Of a stretch of DNA of 57,115 nt, positions 8,644 to 15,334 are shown piece after piece. The translations under genes and the position numbers were made by a program. This stretch comes from CAYZMS01 sp964479625 (GTDB taxonomy: Bacteria > Bacteroidota > Bacteroidia > Chitinophagales > Saprospiraceae), in NCBI GenBank assembly GCA_964479625.1, contig CAYZMS010000026.1:1-57115 (forward strand), given 5' to 3'. Below the pieces are notes generated by a model. It had not been told where the DNA came from. It searched no databases and saw nothing but the letters and a program-made list of their open reading frames with translations. The stretch's first letter is position 1, and each line of letters opens with the position of its first letter.

Positions 8644-9183
8644 CTACACTGACATGAGCTTTTGGTAGACCGCACGCAATAAAAAAGTGTCGAATAAAGC
8701 ATTGTGTTTGAAAGTATTCTGCTGGCTTGACCACTCCTGCACCAAAGACTCACGCGCAATATCGGGATCAATACCTTTTATTTTCAACAGAGTGGAAAAA
8801 TCGTGTGGAATGTAAAAGATTGATTTTGGAAGGTGCAACGAACCACCGAAGAGTTCGCAAAAGAAAACCCAGTCGTAGGCCAGAACATCCGCCCAAATTT
8901 CAATCCGCTCGAAGCTTCCAAGCCATTTTTTCAATTTTGGGACAACTTCCTTTGTAGCGCCGCGAAAAGTAACCCCGTTATTCCCAGCAAATGATGGATA
9001 AATACCTCTTTCCAAAAACAAATTAGGAACAACATACTGCCGATGCCAGTCCGATAAGCCCTCATCATCATAATCAGTAAATTCCGCATAGAACCATTGC
9101 CCGTCCAGGCTCACGAGCGCCAGGGAGATCAGCTGCCCTGATTGATTTAAACCAGTAAATTCAGTATCGAGAAAAATTGTCAT
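8644..9183 (-). CDS. DEDDh-family 3'-5' exonuclease next to the CRISPR operon
   Basis: This protein of 179 residues has the DEDDh exonuclease fold. The motifs are IFLDTEFTGL (Asp6 and Glu8 bind the first metal), a middle Asp in WADVLAYDWVF, and the C-terminal HNALFDTFLL with the His-x4-Asp pair. It resembles small 3'-5' exoribonucleases of the Rv2179c type. An earlier in-frame GTG/ATG would add 11 residues (start 9216), but the conserved fold begins at MTIFLDTEF, so the ATG at 9183 is preferred. It lies on the same strand, 132 bases upstream of the CorA-like gene, with a separate candidate promoter between them. The position suggests a role in the type III response, either trimming RNA or removing the nucleotide signal. 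That link is inference; DEDD nucleases have, as I recall, been noted near CorA-carrying type III loci. Confidence 0.8.
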   Translation of the reverse strand: MTIFLDTEFTGLNQSGQLISLALVSLDGQWFYAEFTDYDDEGLSDWHRQYVVPNLFLERGIYPSFAGNNGVTFRGATKEVVPKLKKWLGSFERIEIWADVLAYDWVFFCELFGGSLHLPKSIFYIPHDFSTLLKIKGIDPDIARESLVQEWSSQQNTFKHNALFDTFLLRAVYQKLMSV

Positions 9184-9347
9184 ACTGTAACATACTAAAC
9201 TTATCGCAATCCTCAATGGCTATTGTTGACGTTTATCAAAGCTTGTCCATATATTCTTCCTTTCATAAACTTGTATAAATTTTTTTGCTAAAATATTTTG
9301 AATATCAGAAATATTAACTACTTTCATTGTAAATAAACATTAGAAAA

Positions 9348-9614
9348 GTGGCAGATCAAACTAATCTAAACCGCATCAAAGCCGTTCTAAAGGAACAAGG
9401 ACGTACGCAAACCTGGCTGGCAGATAAGCTAGGACTAGCGTTTACGACGGTAAATGGCTGGTGTAACAATCGCGGACAACCCTATTTGACAGATTTGGTA
9501 AGAACCGCCGAGTTGCTAGAAGTAGCCCCGGCGGACCTAATTGTGGATGGCTCAAAAAAAGAAAGAGGCCAGAGTGAAACTCTGACCTCTCTAAAATTAA
9601 TTCAAATTCTTTGA
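9348..9614 (+). CDS. Small XRE-family helix-turn-helix protein
   Basis: This 88-residue protein is a single helix-turn-helix domain of the Cro/C1 (XRE) type. Residues 6-62 carry the pattern: NRIKAVLKEQGRTQTWLADK, LGLAFTTVNGWCNNRGQP as recognition helix region, then LTDLVRTAELLEVAPADLI. It probably binds DNA as a dimer. The start is GTG at 9348, since no ATG lies closer to the domain. The last 19 residues (KKERGQSETL...) are encoded by a hairpin that looks like a transcription terminator for the opposite strand, so the functional protein may be only the first 70 residues. It is transcribed away from the CRISPR operon and could regulate it, but nothing in the sequence proves this. Confidence 0.72.
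   Translation: MADQTNLNRIKAVLKEQGRTQTWLADKLGLAFTTVNGWCNNRGQPYLTDLVRTAELLEVAPADLIVDGSKKERGQSETLTSLKLIQIL
9554..9590 (-). terminator. Rho-independent terminator for tRNA-Gln
   Basis: On the minus strand a 12-bp stem with one mismatch (arms 9564-9575 and 9579-9590, 3-base loop) is followed by TTTCTTTTTTT. It lies about 100 bases after the tRNA-Gln 3' end and is oriented to stop its transcript. It overlaps the last codons of the convergent HTH gene. Confidence 0.75.
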
Positions 9615-9693
9615 AAACGACTGCCGAAATGACTGCTGGCGGCAACCAGGAAGTCATAATTTATTGAAAGACAGCCGCATATTCAAAAGCTTT

Positions 9694-9767
9694 GTAGACC
9701 CACTAGGACTCGAACCTAGAACGACAGAACCAAAATCTGCTGTGTTACCGATTACACCATGGGTCTA
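9694..9767 (-). tRNA. tRNA-Gln (anticodon UUG)
   Basis: Read on the minus strand the cloverleaf is complete. The 7-bp acceptor stem pairs TAGACCC (9767-9761) with GGGTCTA (9701-9695). The D arm contains GGTGTAATCGGTAACAC. The anticodon stem GCAGA/TCTGT encloses the loop TTTTGGT, giving anticodon TTG, which reads CAA glutamine codons. The T arm has GGTTCGAGTCC. The 3' CCA is not encoded (CAAA follows). It stands between the CRISPR island and housekeeping genes, and tRNA genes are common borders for inserted islands. Confidence 0.95.
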
Positions 9768-9886
9768 TGCCAGCTTCTGGGAAAGAACCATTCTTCCTTT
9801 TGTTCCAAAAGCGTTGCAAATTTACGGGTAAGCAGGGAATATTGCAAGTGCTTTTTAGGAATTTTTTCAATGATCGATCTGTCCGG

Positions 9887-9942
9887 GAACTTCAGTTCGC
9901 CAAGCTGTGACTGAAAGGTACGCGAACTTCAGTTCGCGTACC
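9887..9942. repeat. Palindromic hairpin with an upstream partial copy
   Basis: Bases 9917-9942 form a perfect hairpin: 11-bp arms GGTACGCGAAC and GTTCGCGTACC around the loop TTCA. The inner 14 bases GAACTTCAGTTCGC also occur at 9887-9900, so the element is partly duplicated in direct orientation 37 bases apart. A run of eight G follows the hairpin, directly next to the hemJ stop codon. It may work as the hemJ terminator, although no good T-run follows, or it may be a member of a dispersed REP-like family. Confidence 0.6.
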
Positions 9943-9952
9943 GGGGGGGGCC

Positions 9953-10495
9953 TCAGGTACCAGTTCTCGCTCGCTTGTAGGCTTTGGCTCCAAGGAAGAG
10001 CAGCAGGCCGAAAACCAGGATGCCGAGGAAGGCGTACACAAAGTTCAGCGTGTTTCGATAGACGGCCAGGAGGACAATGGCGACCAGAAAGAGCGTAGGC
10101 ACCTCGTTCCACAGGCGAAACTGGAAAGAGGAGTAGGGGAGGCCGCCCGATTCGAGTTGTTTGATGATGCGCTTGGTCCAGAGGTGGTAGATGGTCAGCC
10201 CGACCAGTAGGAGGAGCTTCAGGTGCATCCAGCCGTTGGCAGCCAGCCAGTCGAGGCCGTTCCAAAAGAGCATGGCCAGGCCAAAAGCCCAGGTGATCAT
10301 CATGGCGGGATTGCAAATGATGCGGTAGACCCGCCACTCCATGAGGTTAAATTGCTTCTTGAGAATGCCGCGCTCCGGTTCGGGGCGCTCCTCCGCCTCT
10401 ACGTCGTAGACGAACATGCGCACCAGATAAAACAGGCCCGCAAACCAGGCGACAAAGCCAATGATGTGTAAGGATTTAAAAAGGAAATACCACAT
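9953..10495 (-). CDS. hemJ: Protoporphyrinogen IX oxidase HemJ
   Basis: HemJ oxidises protoporphyrinogen IX to protoporphyrin IX, the next-to-last stage of haem synthesis, in the inner membrane. The 180-residue protein has about four to five hydrophobic helices. Family features are the first helix FKSLHIIGFVAWFAGLFYL with the conserved His near residue 10, RMFVY after it, a second hydrophobic block beginning NPAMMITWAFGLAML, the segment GWMHLKLLLLVGLTIYH with the conserved Lys, and a final helix. An ATG start at 10495 gives the normal family start. The gene stands alone on the minus strand between two hairpins, so it is probably transcribed by itself. The alternative broader name is UPF0093/CopD-related membrane protein. 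Confidence 0.85.
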   Translation of the reverse strand: MWYFLFKSLHIIGFVAWFAGLFYLVRMFVYDVEAEERPEPERGILKKQFNLMEWRVYRIICNPAMMITWAFGLAMLFWNGLDWLAANGWMHLKLLLLVGLTIYHLWTKRIIKQLESGGLPYSSFQFRLWNEVPTLFLVAIVLLAVYRNTLNFVYAFLGILVFGLLLFLGAKAYKRARTGT

Positions 10496-10500
10496 AACTA

Positions 10501-10543
10501 AAAAAATTTGAGCCCGAGACGGCGTAGTCCCAGGCTCAAATTT
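10501..10543 (-). terminator. Terminator after the coiled-coil membrane protein gene
   Basis: Arms 10504-10514 (AAATTTGAGCC) and 10533-10543 (GGCTCAAATTT) form a perfect 11-bp stem with a small inner stem in the loop. On the minus strand it ends in a T-run, so it terminates the gene that stops at 10592. It ends just ahead of the hemJ start codon. Confidence 0.75.
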
Positions 10544-10591
10544 ACCTTTTTTACGGTAAGATAGCCTCCATACTGGGGGCTAAGCTCAATA

Positions 10592-11578
10592 TTACTTCAA
10601 CTGTACGGTAGTAGATCCTGCCAGGTAGCCCTTGTTGTAGACCTCTACCAGGTAGTTGCCTTCTACGAAGGATTGGCCCGGCTTCCAGTTGGCGCACAAT
10701 TGCTCAGCAGCGTGGTGATAATCGATCTGCTTGCTCATGGTGTAGCGCACCTCCTGCCCTGCGGCGGTCATGAAGACGCCGGAGCCCAGGTCGTTGATGG
10801 CCAGGGTCTCGCCCAGTGGGTTCAGGATGCGGATCATGTACACTTCAGTGCCCGCTTCGGCTACAGTGTTGGGTACAATGTCAAAGCAAACCTGCAGTTG
10901 TTCAATGTTCTTGGCCTTGTTCTTTTTTGAAGGCTTTCCGTTCTTGTTGAAGGCATAGCCAGTCATGTCAATGTTCTCTGCCTCTACGACAGAAGCCTTA
11001 GTCGTTTTTTTGCTCAGGGCCTGATTGGTCTCCTCCAGTTCTGCTTTCTGGCTGATCAATTCCGCCTGAACGGTTTGTAATTCCTCGCGCTGGGAGCGCT
11101 CGGTTTGCAGATTAGTGGACAGGCTGTCTGCTCTTTGAGCCAGGTTCGAGTTTTCGGCCAGTAGCAACTCATTCTCCTGTTTCAACTGGTTGATCTCTGC
11201 CACGTACTGTTGTACCTTCTCATTCAACTTGCCGATCTCGGTGCGGGCACGATCGTAATCGTTCTTGCTGCGTAAGAGGCGTTCGATCTGCGTTTTTTGC
11301 TCTTTTAATTCCGCTTGCTGGGATTCGATCAGGGCGTTCAACTCTTCATTCGAACCGCGCATCTCCTCCAATTCGGACAGGGCCGCATAGTATTCCTTTT
11401 CTAGCTCTGCTTTCAATTGCTCGGCGTCATCGCGCTGGGCAGCAAATTCCTGCTTTTCCTGAATGTGTTTATTGCGGTTCACCATCAGAACGACATTCAC
11501 GGCCAGCAGGGCAACAATGATGGTAGCTGCGATCACGATCAAACGCTTTTGTGAATCGGCACCGGTAGTTGTAGACAT
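10592..11578 (-). CDS. Membrane-anchored coiled-coil protein of unknown function
   Basis: I do not recognise a named family. The ATG at 11578 gives 328 residues (a GTG two codons earlier is possible). A single N-terminal membrane helix (about residues 14-31, RLIVIAATIIVALLAVNVVL) is followed by a long charged coiled coil (about 35-190) full of Glu, Gln, Lys and Leu heptads. The C-terminal 110 residues form a predicted beta-rich globular domain: QVCFDIVPNTVAEAGTEVYM, then ILNPLGETLA and VEVYNKGYLAGSTTVQL. The topology suggests a rod projecting into the periplasm that presents a small domain. Similar proteins occur in related Bacteroidota, to my recollection, without known role. A terminator follows it, so it looks monocistronic. 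Confidence 0.7.
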   Translation of the reverse strand: MSTTTGADSQKRLIVIAATIIVALLAVNVVLMVNRNKHIQEKQEFAAQRDDAEQLKAELEKEYYAALSELEEMRGSNEELNALIESQQAELKEQKTQIERLLRSKNDYDRARTEIGKLNEKVQQYVAEINQLKQENELLLAENSNLAQRADSLSTNLQTERSQREELQTVQAELISQKAELEETNQALSKKTTKASVVEAENIDMTGYAFNKNGKPSKKNKAKNIEQLQVCFDIVPNTVAEAGTEVYMIRILNPLGETLAINDLGSGVFMTAAGQEVRYTMSKQIDYHHAAEQLCANWKPGQSFVEGNYLVEVYNKGYLAGSTTVQLK

Positions 11579-11766
11579 ACTCACTCTAAATTTGATTAAA
11601 AATAGTTCCTTCGAACGGGCTCGCTGTTTAACTTTTCTTATTTTAAACGGTCGAAAGCAACTTTATCTGCGAAGCCTTTTGTTCGATCCTACAAATAACC
11701 GCATTGTAAAGCAGACTTAAAACACCCTGACTTACAAATAAGTATACTTTAACCGGAGTTAAACCT

Positions 11767-12522
11767 ATGTTAAACCATATCGACCTGACCAGCACGCTTT
11801 TTTTAGATGTCGAAACGGTTCCCTGCGAGGAGTCATTTGAAGCCTTGAACCCTGATTTTCAGGCCCTTTGGGCGCGCAAGGCCCGGCAGGTCCTTCGCCT
11901 GTCCGAAGAAGAGGAGCTAAGCCCCGAAGCCACCGCCCAGGCCTTTGCCGAACGAGCGGGGATCTACGCGGAATTCGGGCGTATTATTTGCATTTCCGTG
12001 GGGATCGTCCACCTGGATAAGGAGACCGAAACGCTCCGGCTTCGACTCAAATCTTTTGCCGACCCGGAAGAAAAGGTGGTGCTGGAGGATTTTTGCGCAT
12101 TGCTCCGGCAACATTACCGCAACCCCATGAAGTACAACCTTTGTGGGCACAACATTAAGGAATTCGACATTCCTTACATTTGTCGTCGAATGGTGGTGCA
12201 CCAGATCCCTTTCCCGGAGATGCTGCAGATCGCCGGGAAGAAGCCCTGGGAAACCAAACACCTGCTCGATACCATGGAGATGTGGAAATTCGGGGATCGA
12301 AAGAGTTTTACCTCGCTCAAAATGCTGGCGGCGTTGCTGGGCTTTCCCTCTCCCAAGGACGATATCGACGGCAGCGATGTAGCCCGCGTCTTCTACGAGG
12401 AAAATGACCTGGAGCGCATTGCCCATTATTGCGAAAAGGACGTGTTGGCAACGGTGCAGTTGTTGCTGCGGTATCTGCAGGCCCCCATCTTGAAAGAGGA
12501 GCAGGTAGCCCATGTGAGTTGA
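11767..12522 (+). CDS. PolB-like DEDDy 3'-5' exonuclease
   Basis: This protein of 251 residues belongs to the predicted 3'-5' exonuclease group related to the proofreading domain of family B DNA polymerases. Motif I is LFLDVETVP (Asp and Glu metal ligands, about residues 12-20), motif II is NLCGHNIKEFDIPYI with the conserved Asp, and motif III is HYCEKDVLATVQL with Tyr-x3-Asp, the DEDDy form. The sequence between them (WKFGDRKSFTSLKMLAALLG) is typical of the family. The likely substrate is single-stranded DNA, but no polymerase domain is attached, so the role in repair or processing is open. It is transcribed alone and converges on rluB. Confidence 0.82.
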   Translation: MLNHIDLTSTLFLDVETVPCEESFEALNPDFQALWARKARQVLRLSEEEELSPEATAQAFAERAGIYAEFGRIICISVGIVHLDKETETLRLRLKSFADPEEKVVLEDFCALLRQHYRNPMKYNLCGHNIKEFDIPYICRRMVVHQIPFPEMLQIAGKKPWETKHLLDTMEMWKFGDRKSFTSLKMLAALLGFPSPKDDIDGSDVARVFYEENDLERIAHYCEKDVLATVQLLLRYLQAPILKEEQVAHVS

Positions 12523-12570
12523 GGAAGCCCCAGGGTAATATCGCTGCTTGGCAATGCCTTTTCCTCTCTT

Positions 12571-13284
12571 TTACTTCCCGGAAAAATGCTTTAGCATGAT
12601 CACCTCCTGCCGGCTGAGGGGGCGCACCCACCCACGGGGCAGGTCTTTTTTGGTAAGTCCGCCGAGATAGACGCGGTCCAGGCGTTCGACGGTATAGCCC
12701 AGGTGTTGGAACAGGCGGCGCACAATTCGGTTTCGGCCGATGTGCAGTTCTACGCCCACTTCGTTCTTTGGCCGCCCCTGCAGGTAGCTCACCCCATCTA
12801 CGGGGGCAGGCCCGTCTTCCAGGGTGAGGGTGCTGCGGATGGCCTCCAGTTCTTCCCTGGCAATGGGTCGATCGAGGGTGGCGTGGTAGATCTTTTTCAT
12901 TTCGAAAGAGGGGTGCATCATCTGCTGGGCAAGTTCGCCATCGTTGGTAAGCACCAGCAGCCCGGTGGTGTTGCGGTCCAGTCTTCCAACGGGGAATACC
13001 CGCTCGCTGACGTGGGGGCGAATGACGTCCATTACGGTGCGCCGGCCCTTTTCATCGCTGGTGGTGGTGATAGTATTCTTGGGCTTGTTGAGCAGGTAGT
13101 ATACTTTTTTTTCCTGGGGTTGAATGGGCTTGCCCTGAAAGGTGACCTGGTCGTCCTCCTGGACCAGATAGAAGGGCTCCAGCACCACTTCCCCATTGAC
13201 CCTGATGTGGCCCTGCTTTACCAACTCCGCCGCTTCCCGCCGGCTGGCTACTCCCGAATGAGCTACGTATTTATTGAGGCGCAT
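12571..13284 (-). CDS. rluB: Ribosomal large-subunit pseudouridine synthase (RluB/RsuA family)
   Basis: The enzyme converts a uridine in 23S rRNA into pseudouridine. The 237-residue protein starts with an S4 RNA-binding domain (MRLNKYVAHSGVASRREAAE, then VNGEVV). The catalytic domain contains VFPVGRLDRNTTGLLVLTND, where the Asp in GRLD is the catalytic nucleophile, and the later segment NRIVRRLFQHLGYTVERLDR with the family's conserved arginine region. The N-terminal extension seen in many Bacteroidota RluB proteins, a long basic low-complexity leader, is absent here. RluB (U2605) is the most likely specificity, RluE/RluF or RsuA less so. It converges with the exonuclease gene 48 bases away. 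Confidence 0.87.
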   Translation of the reverse strand: MRLNKYVAHSGVASRREAAELVKQGHIRVNGEVVLEPFYLVQEDDQVTFQGKPIQPQEKKVYYLLNKPKNTITTTSDEKGRRTVMDVIRPHVSERVFPVGRLDRNTTGLLVLTNDGELAQQMMHPSFEMKKIYHATLDRPIAREELEAIRSTLTLEDGPAPVDGVSYLQGRPKNEVGVELHIGRNRIVRRLFQHLGYTVERLDRVYLGGLTKKDLPRGWVRPLSRQEVIMLKHFSGK

Positions 13285-13419
13285 ATGGTGTGCTTAGAAG
13301 TACTTGCGATCTGGAGGTTTTAATTACTTAGAACGGACCTTAGCACCGGATCCAAAGAGAATTTATTTTTCCGTATCCGGCATGGAGAAGTTTCTGTTGC
13401 TTGATGTACTATTCAGCAT

Positions 13420-14949
13420 TTAAAAAGGAATATCCTCATCCTCATCCTCATCCTCATTCATTTTCGAGGAGCGGGTAATAATATTGCTTTGGAGGGCCTG
13501 GAAGGTATCCTCCGGCAGGGCATCGAAATCCAGTTCATCGAGGTTGGAGAAACGGGCGAATTGGTCGACAAAGCGGAGTTTGACCGTGTCCAGCGCACCG
13601 TTTCGGTGTTTGGCGATGATGATCTCGGCTATGCCCTTTAGGGATTGCCCCTCTTCGTCTTCCAGGATCTGGTAATATTCCGGGCGATAAATGAAGGAGA
13701 CGATGTCGGCGTCCTGCTCAATGGAGCCCGACTCCCTGAGGTCCGAGAGCTGCGGGCGCTTGGTGCCGCCCCTGACTTCTACGGCCCGGCTGAGCTGGGA
13801 CAGGGCGATCACCGGCACATTCAGTTCTTTGGCCAGGCCCTTGAGGGCACGGGAGATGGCACTGACCTCCTGCTCGCGATTGCCTTTTTGGTTGTCGGAG
13901 CCGCCGGTCATTAGTTGCAGGTAATCGATGATGACCATCTGGATGTCGTGCTGCATTTTCAGGCGCCGGCACTTGGCCCGTAGTTCGAAAACATTAATGC
14001 CGGGTGTGTCATCGATGAAAATGGGCGCTTCACTTACCTTTTCGATAGCAGTATGCAATTGCTGCCACTCGTATTCCTCCAGCTGTCCGTTGCGCAACTT
14101 ACTGCCGGAGATCTCGGCTTCCATAGAGACCAGGCGGGTAGCCAACTGGACGGCAGCCATCTCCAGGGAGAATACTGCCACCGGTTTTTGGAAGTCCATG
14201 GCCGCATTGCGGGCCAGGGACAGTACGAAGGAGGTTTTACCCATACCGGGGCGGGCAGCCAGGATGATGAGGTCTGAAGGTTGCCAACCGGAGGTGAGCT
14301 TGTCCAGGGCGGTAAAGCCTGTGGGGACTCCGGTAAGTCCATCCTCCCGGTTTTTCAATTCTTCCAGTTGCTTGAGGAGTTGACTGGAGAGCGATCCCAT
14401 GCTTTCGTAGGACCGGTTCATGTTTTGCTCGGCTATTCCGAATAGCCCCTGCTCGGCTTCGTCCAGCAGTTCGAACACATCGGTGGTATCCTCGTAGGCA
14501 TTTCGGATGATCGAAGTCGATACCCGGATCAATTCGCGTTGGATAAACTTTTGGGCGATGATGCGGGCGTGGTATTCCACATTGGCGGCGGAGGCTACTT
14601 TATTGGTGAGCGTGGCCAGGTAGGCAGGGCCACCGGCGGCTTCCAGGTCTCCGGCCTTGCGCAGGGATTCGTTGACGGTGAGAATGTCTACCGGCTGCGA
14701 TTTTTCAAAAAGGCGGAGCATGGCTTTGTAGATCAGCTGATGGGCGTCGAGGTAGAAACTCTCCGGTTGCAGGATATCGAGAACATTTGAAAGCGCATCC
14801 CGGTCGAGCATCAGGGCACCTAAAACGGCTTCCTCCAGTGCAACCGATTGGGGTTGCACCTTGCCAAACACGTAATTGCTTAAGTCTTCATTCCGACCTT
14901 TCACCCGTGTTTTAAATCCGCTCCTGCTTGATTTATCCGTTTCCGCCAT
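13420..14949 (-). CDS. dnaB: Replicative DNA helicase DnaB
   Basis: DnaB is the hexameric ring helicase that unwinds DNA ahead of the replisome. With the ATG at 14949 the protein has 509 residues. The longer in-frame start at 15033 adds 28 residues unlike the family (MWKTEPPFRR...) and is rejected. The N-terminal domain (QPQSVALEEAVLGALMLD) is followed by the RecA-like core with Walker A ARPGMGKTSF, then IFIDDTPGI, the Walker B segment MVIIDYLQLM, and SQLSRAVEVRGGTKRPQLSD. The extreme C-terminus is EDEDEDEDIPF, encoded by four hexanucleotide repeats (13432-13455). That tail is like the acidic tip of single-strand binding protein. A cluster of DnaA-box-like sequences lies upstream. Confidence 0.95.
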   Translation of the reverse strand: MAETDKSSRSGFKTRVKGRNEDLSNYVFGKVQPQSVALEEAVLGALMLDRDALSNVLDILQPESFYLDAHQLIYKAMLRLFEKSQPVDILTVNESLRKAGDLEAAGGPAYLATLTNKVASAANVEYHARIIAQKFIQRELIRVSTSIIRNAYEDTTDVFELLDEAEQGLFGIAEQNMNRSYESMGSLSSQLLKQLEELKNREDGLTGVPTGFTALDKLTSGWQPSDLIILAARPGMGKTSFVLSLARNAAMDFQKPVAVFSLEMAAVQLATRLVSMEAEISGSKLRNGQLEEYEWQQLHTAIEKVSEAPIFIDDTPGINVFELRAKCRRLKMQHDIQMVIIDYLQLMTGGSDNQKGNREQEVSAISRALKGLAKELNVPVIALSQLSRAVEVRGGTKRPQLSDLRESGSIEQDADIVSFIYRPEYYQILEDEEGQSLKGIAEIIIAKHRNGALDTVKLRFVDQFARFSNLDELDFDALPEDTFQALQSNIITRSSKMNEDEDEDEDIPF

Positions 14950-15023
14950 GCTACTCAATTTTCCTAAGGGGTAAAACAAGAGGCAATTTAGGCAATTGTC
15001 GATTCTTCTGAAAGGGGGTTCCG

Positions 15024-15220
15024 TTTTCCACAATTGTGGATAAGTGTTTAAAACCTGTGGAAAACGCCTTTAATTATTAACAAATTGTAAATTCAGTGTA
15101 AGCAGGTTGTATGAAAGTGGAAATAGAAAAGGCACAAACACTGGATTTTATTCATGCGGGGGCATCACCAAAAAGTTTAAAAAAGTAGAATTAGAGCGAC
15201 TTATCCCATTCTGTGGAAAA
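15024..15220. promoter_or_regulatory. Cluster of DnaA-box-like sites upstream of dnaB
   Basis: The 385-base gap between dnaB and the next gene contains one perfect DnaA box, TTATCCACA, on the minus strand at 15035-15043. Three near-boxes TTTTCCACA lie at 15024-15032 (+), 15056-15064 (-) and 15212-15220 (-). Between and after them the DNA is AT-rich, with several A and T runs. The first three sites lie 75-115 bases before the dnaB start codon, where DnaA could control dnaB transcription. The set could also be a replication origin, but no dnaA, dnaN or gidA gene is near. The number of sites is observed; function is inferred. Confidence 0.55.
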
Positions 15221-15249
15221 TTCACATATGGAAAAAATAAATTTTTTAT

Positions 15250-15282
15250 GTAAAAGAAAAAGCGGGCTGCCAGGCAGCCCGC
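15250..15282 (-). terminator. Rho-independent terminator
   Basis: Arms 15262-15270 (GCGGGCTGC) and 15274-15282 (GCAGCCCGC) form a perfect 9-bp GC stem with a 3-base loop. On the minus strand TTTTTCTTTTAC follows. It terminates the gene that stops at 15335. A second small hairpin (CTTTGGT, TCAC, ACCAAAG; 15293-15310) sits between the gene and this terminator. Confidence 0.85.
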
Positions 15283-15334
15283 CGATATAACACTTTGGTT
15301 CACACCAAAGGTTACAGGGATAGATTCGCGTAGA

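Noticed and set aside
1..9347. CRISPR array within the window
   Set aside because: No direct repeats of 25-40 bases with regular spacers were seen on reading the segment; all stretches are taken by genes or short gaps.
11917..12513. A 198-codon open frame antisense to the PolB-like exonuclease
   Set aside because: It mirrors the codon periodicity of the sense gene and has no recognisable motif, whereas the sense gene has all DEDDy residues.
12703..13323. A 206-codon open frame on the plus strand opposite rluB
   Set aside because: Its product resembles no family and its frame is the usual shadow of a high-GC coding gene; rluB on the other strand has full domain support.
14950..15033. 28-residue N-terminal extension of DnaB
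   Set aside because: The extension is unlike DnaB N-termini and would run back towards the DnaA-box region; the ATG at 14949 gives the normal start.
14950..15334. Chromosomal origin as a firm call
   Set aside because: The DnaA-like boxes are suggestive, but genes on both sides lie on mixed strands and no typical origin neighbours are present, so it is kept only as a candidate.
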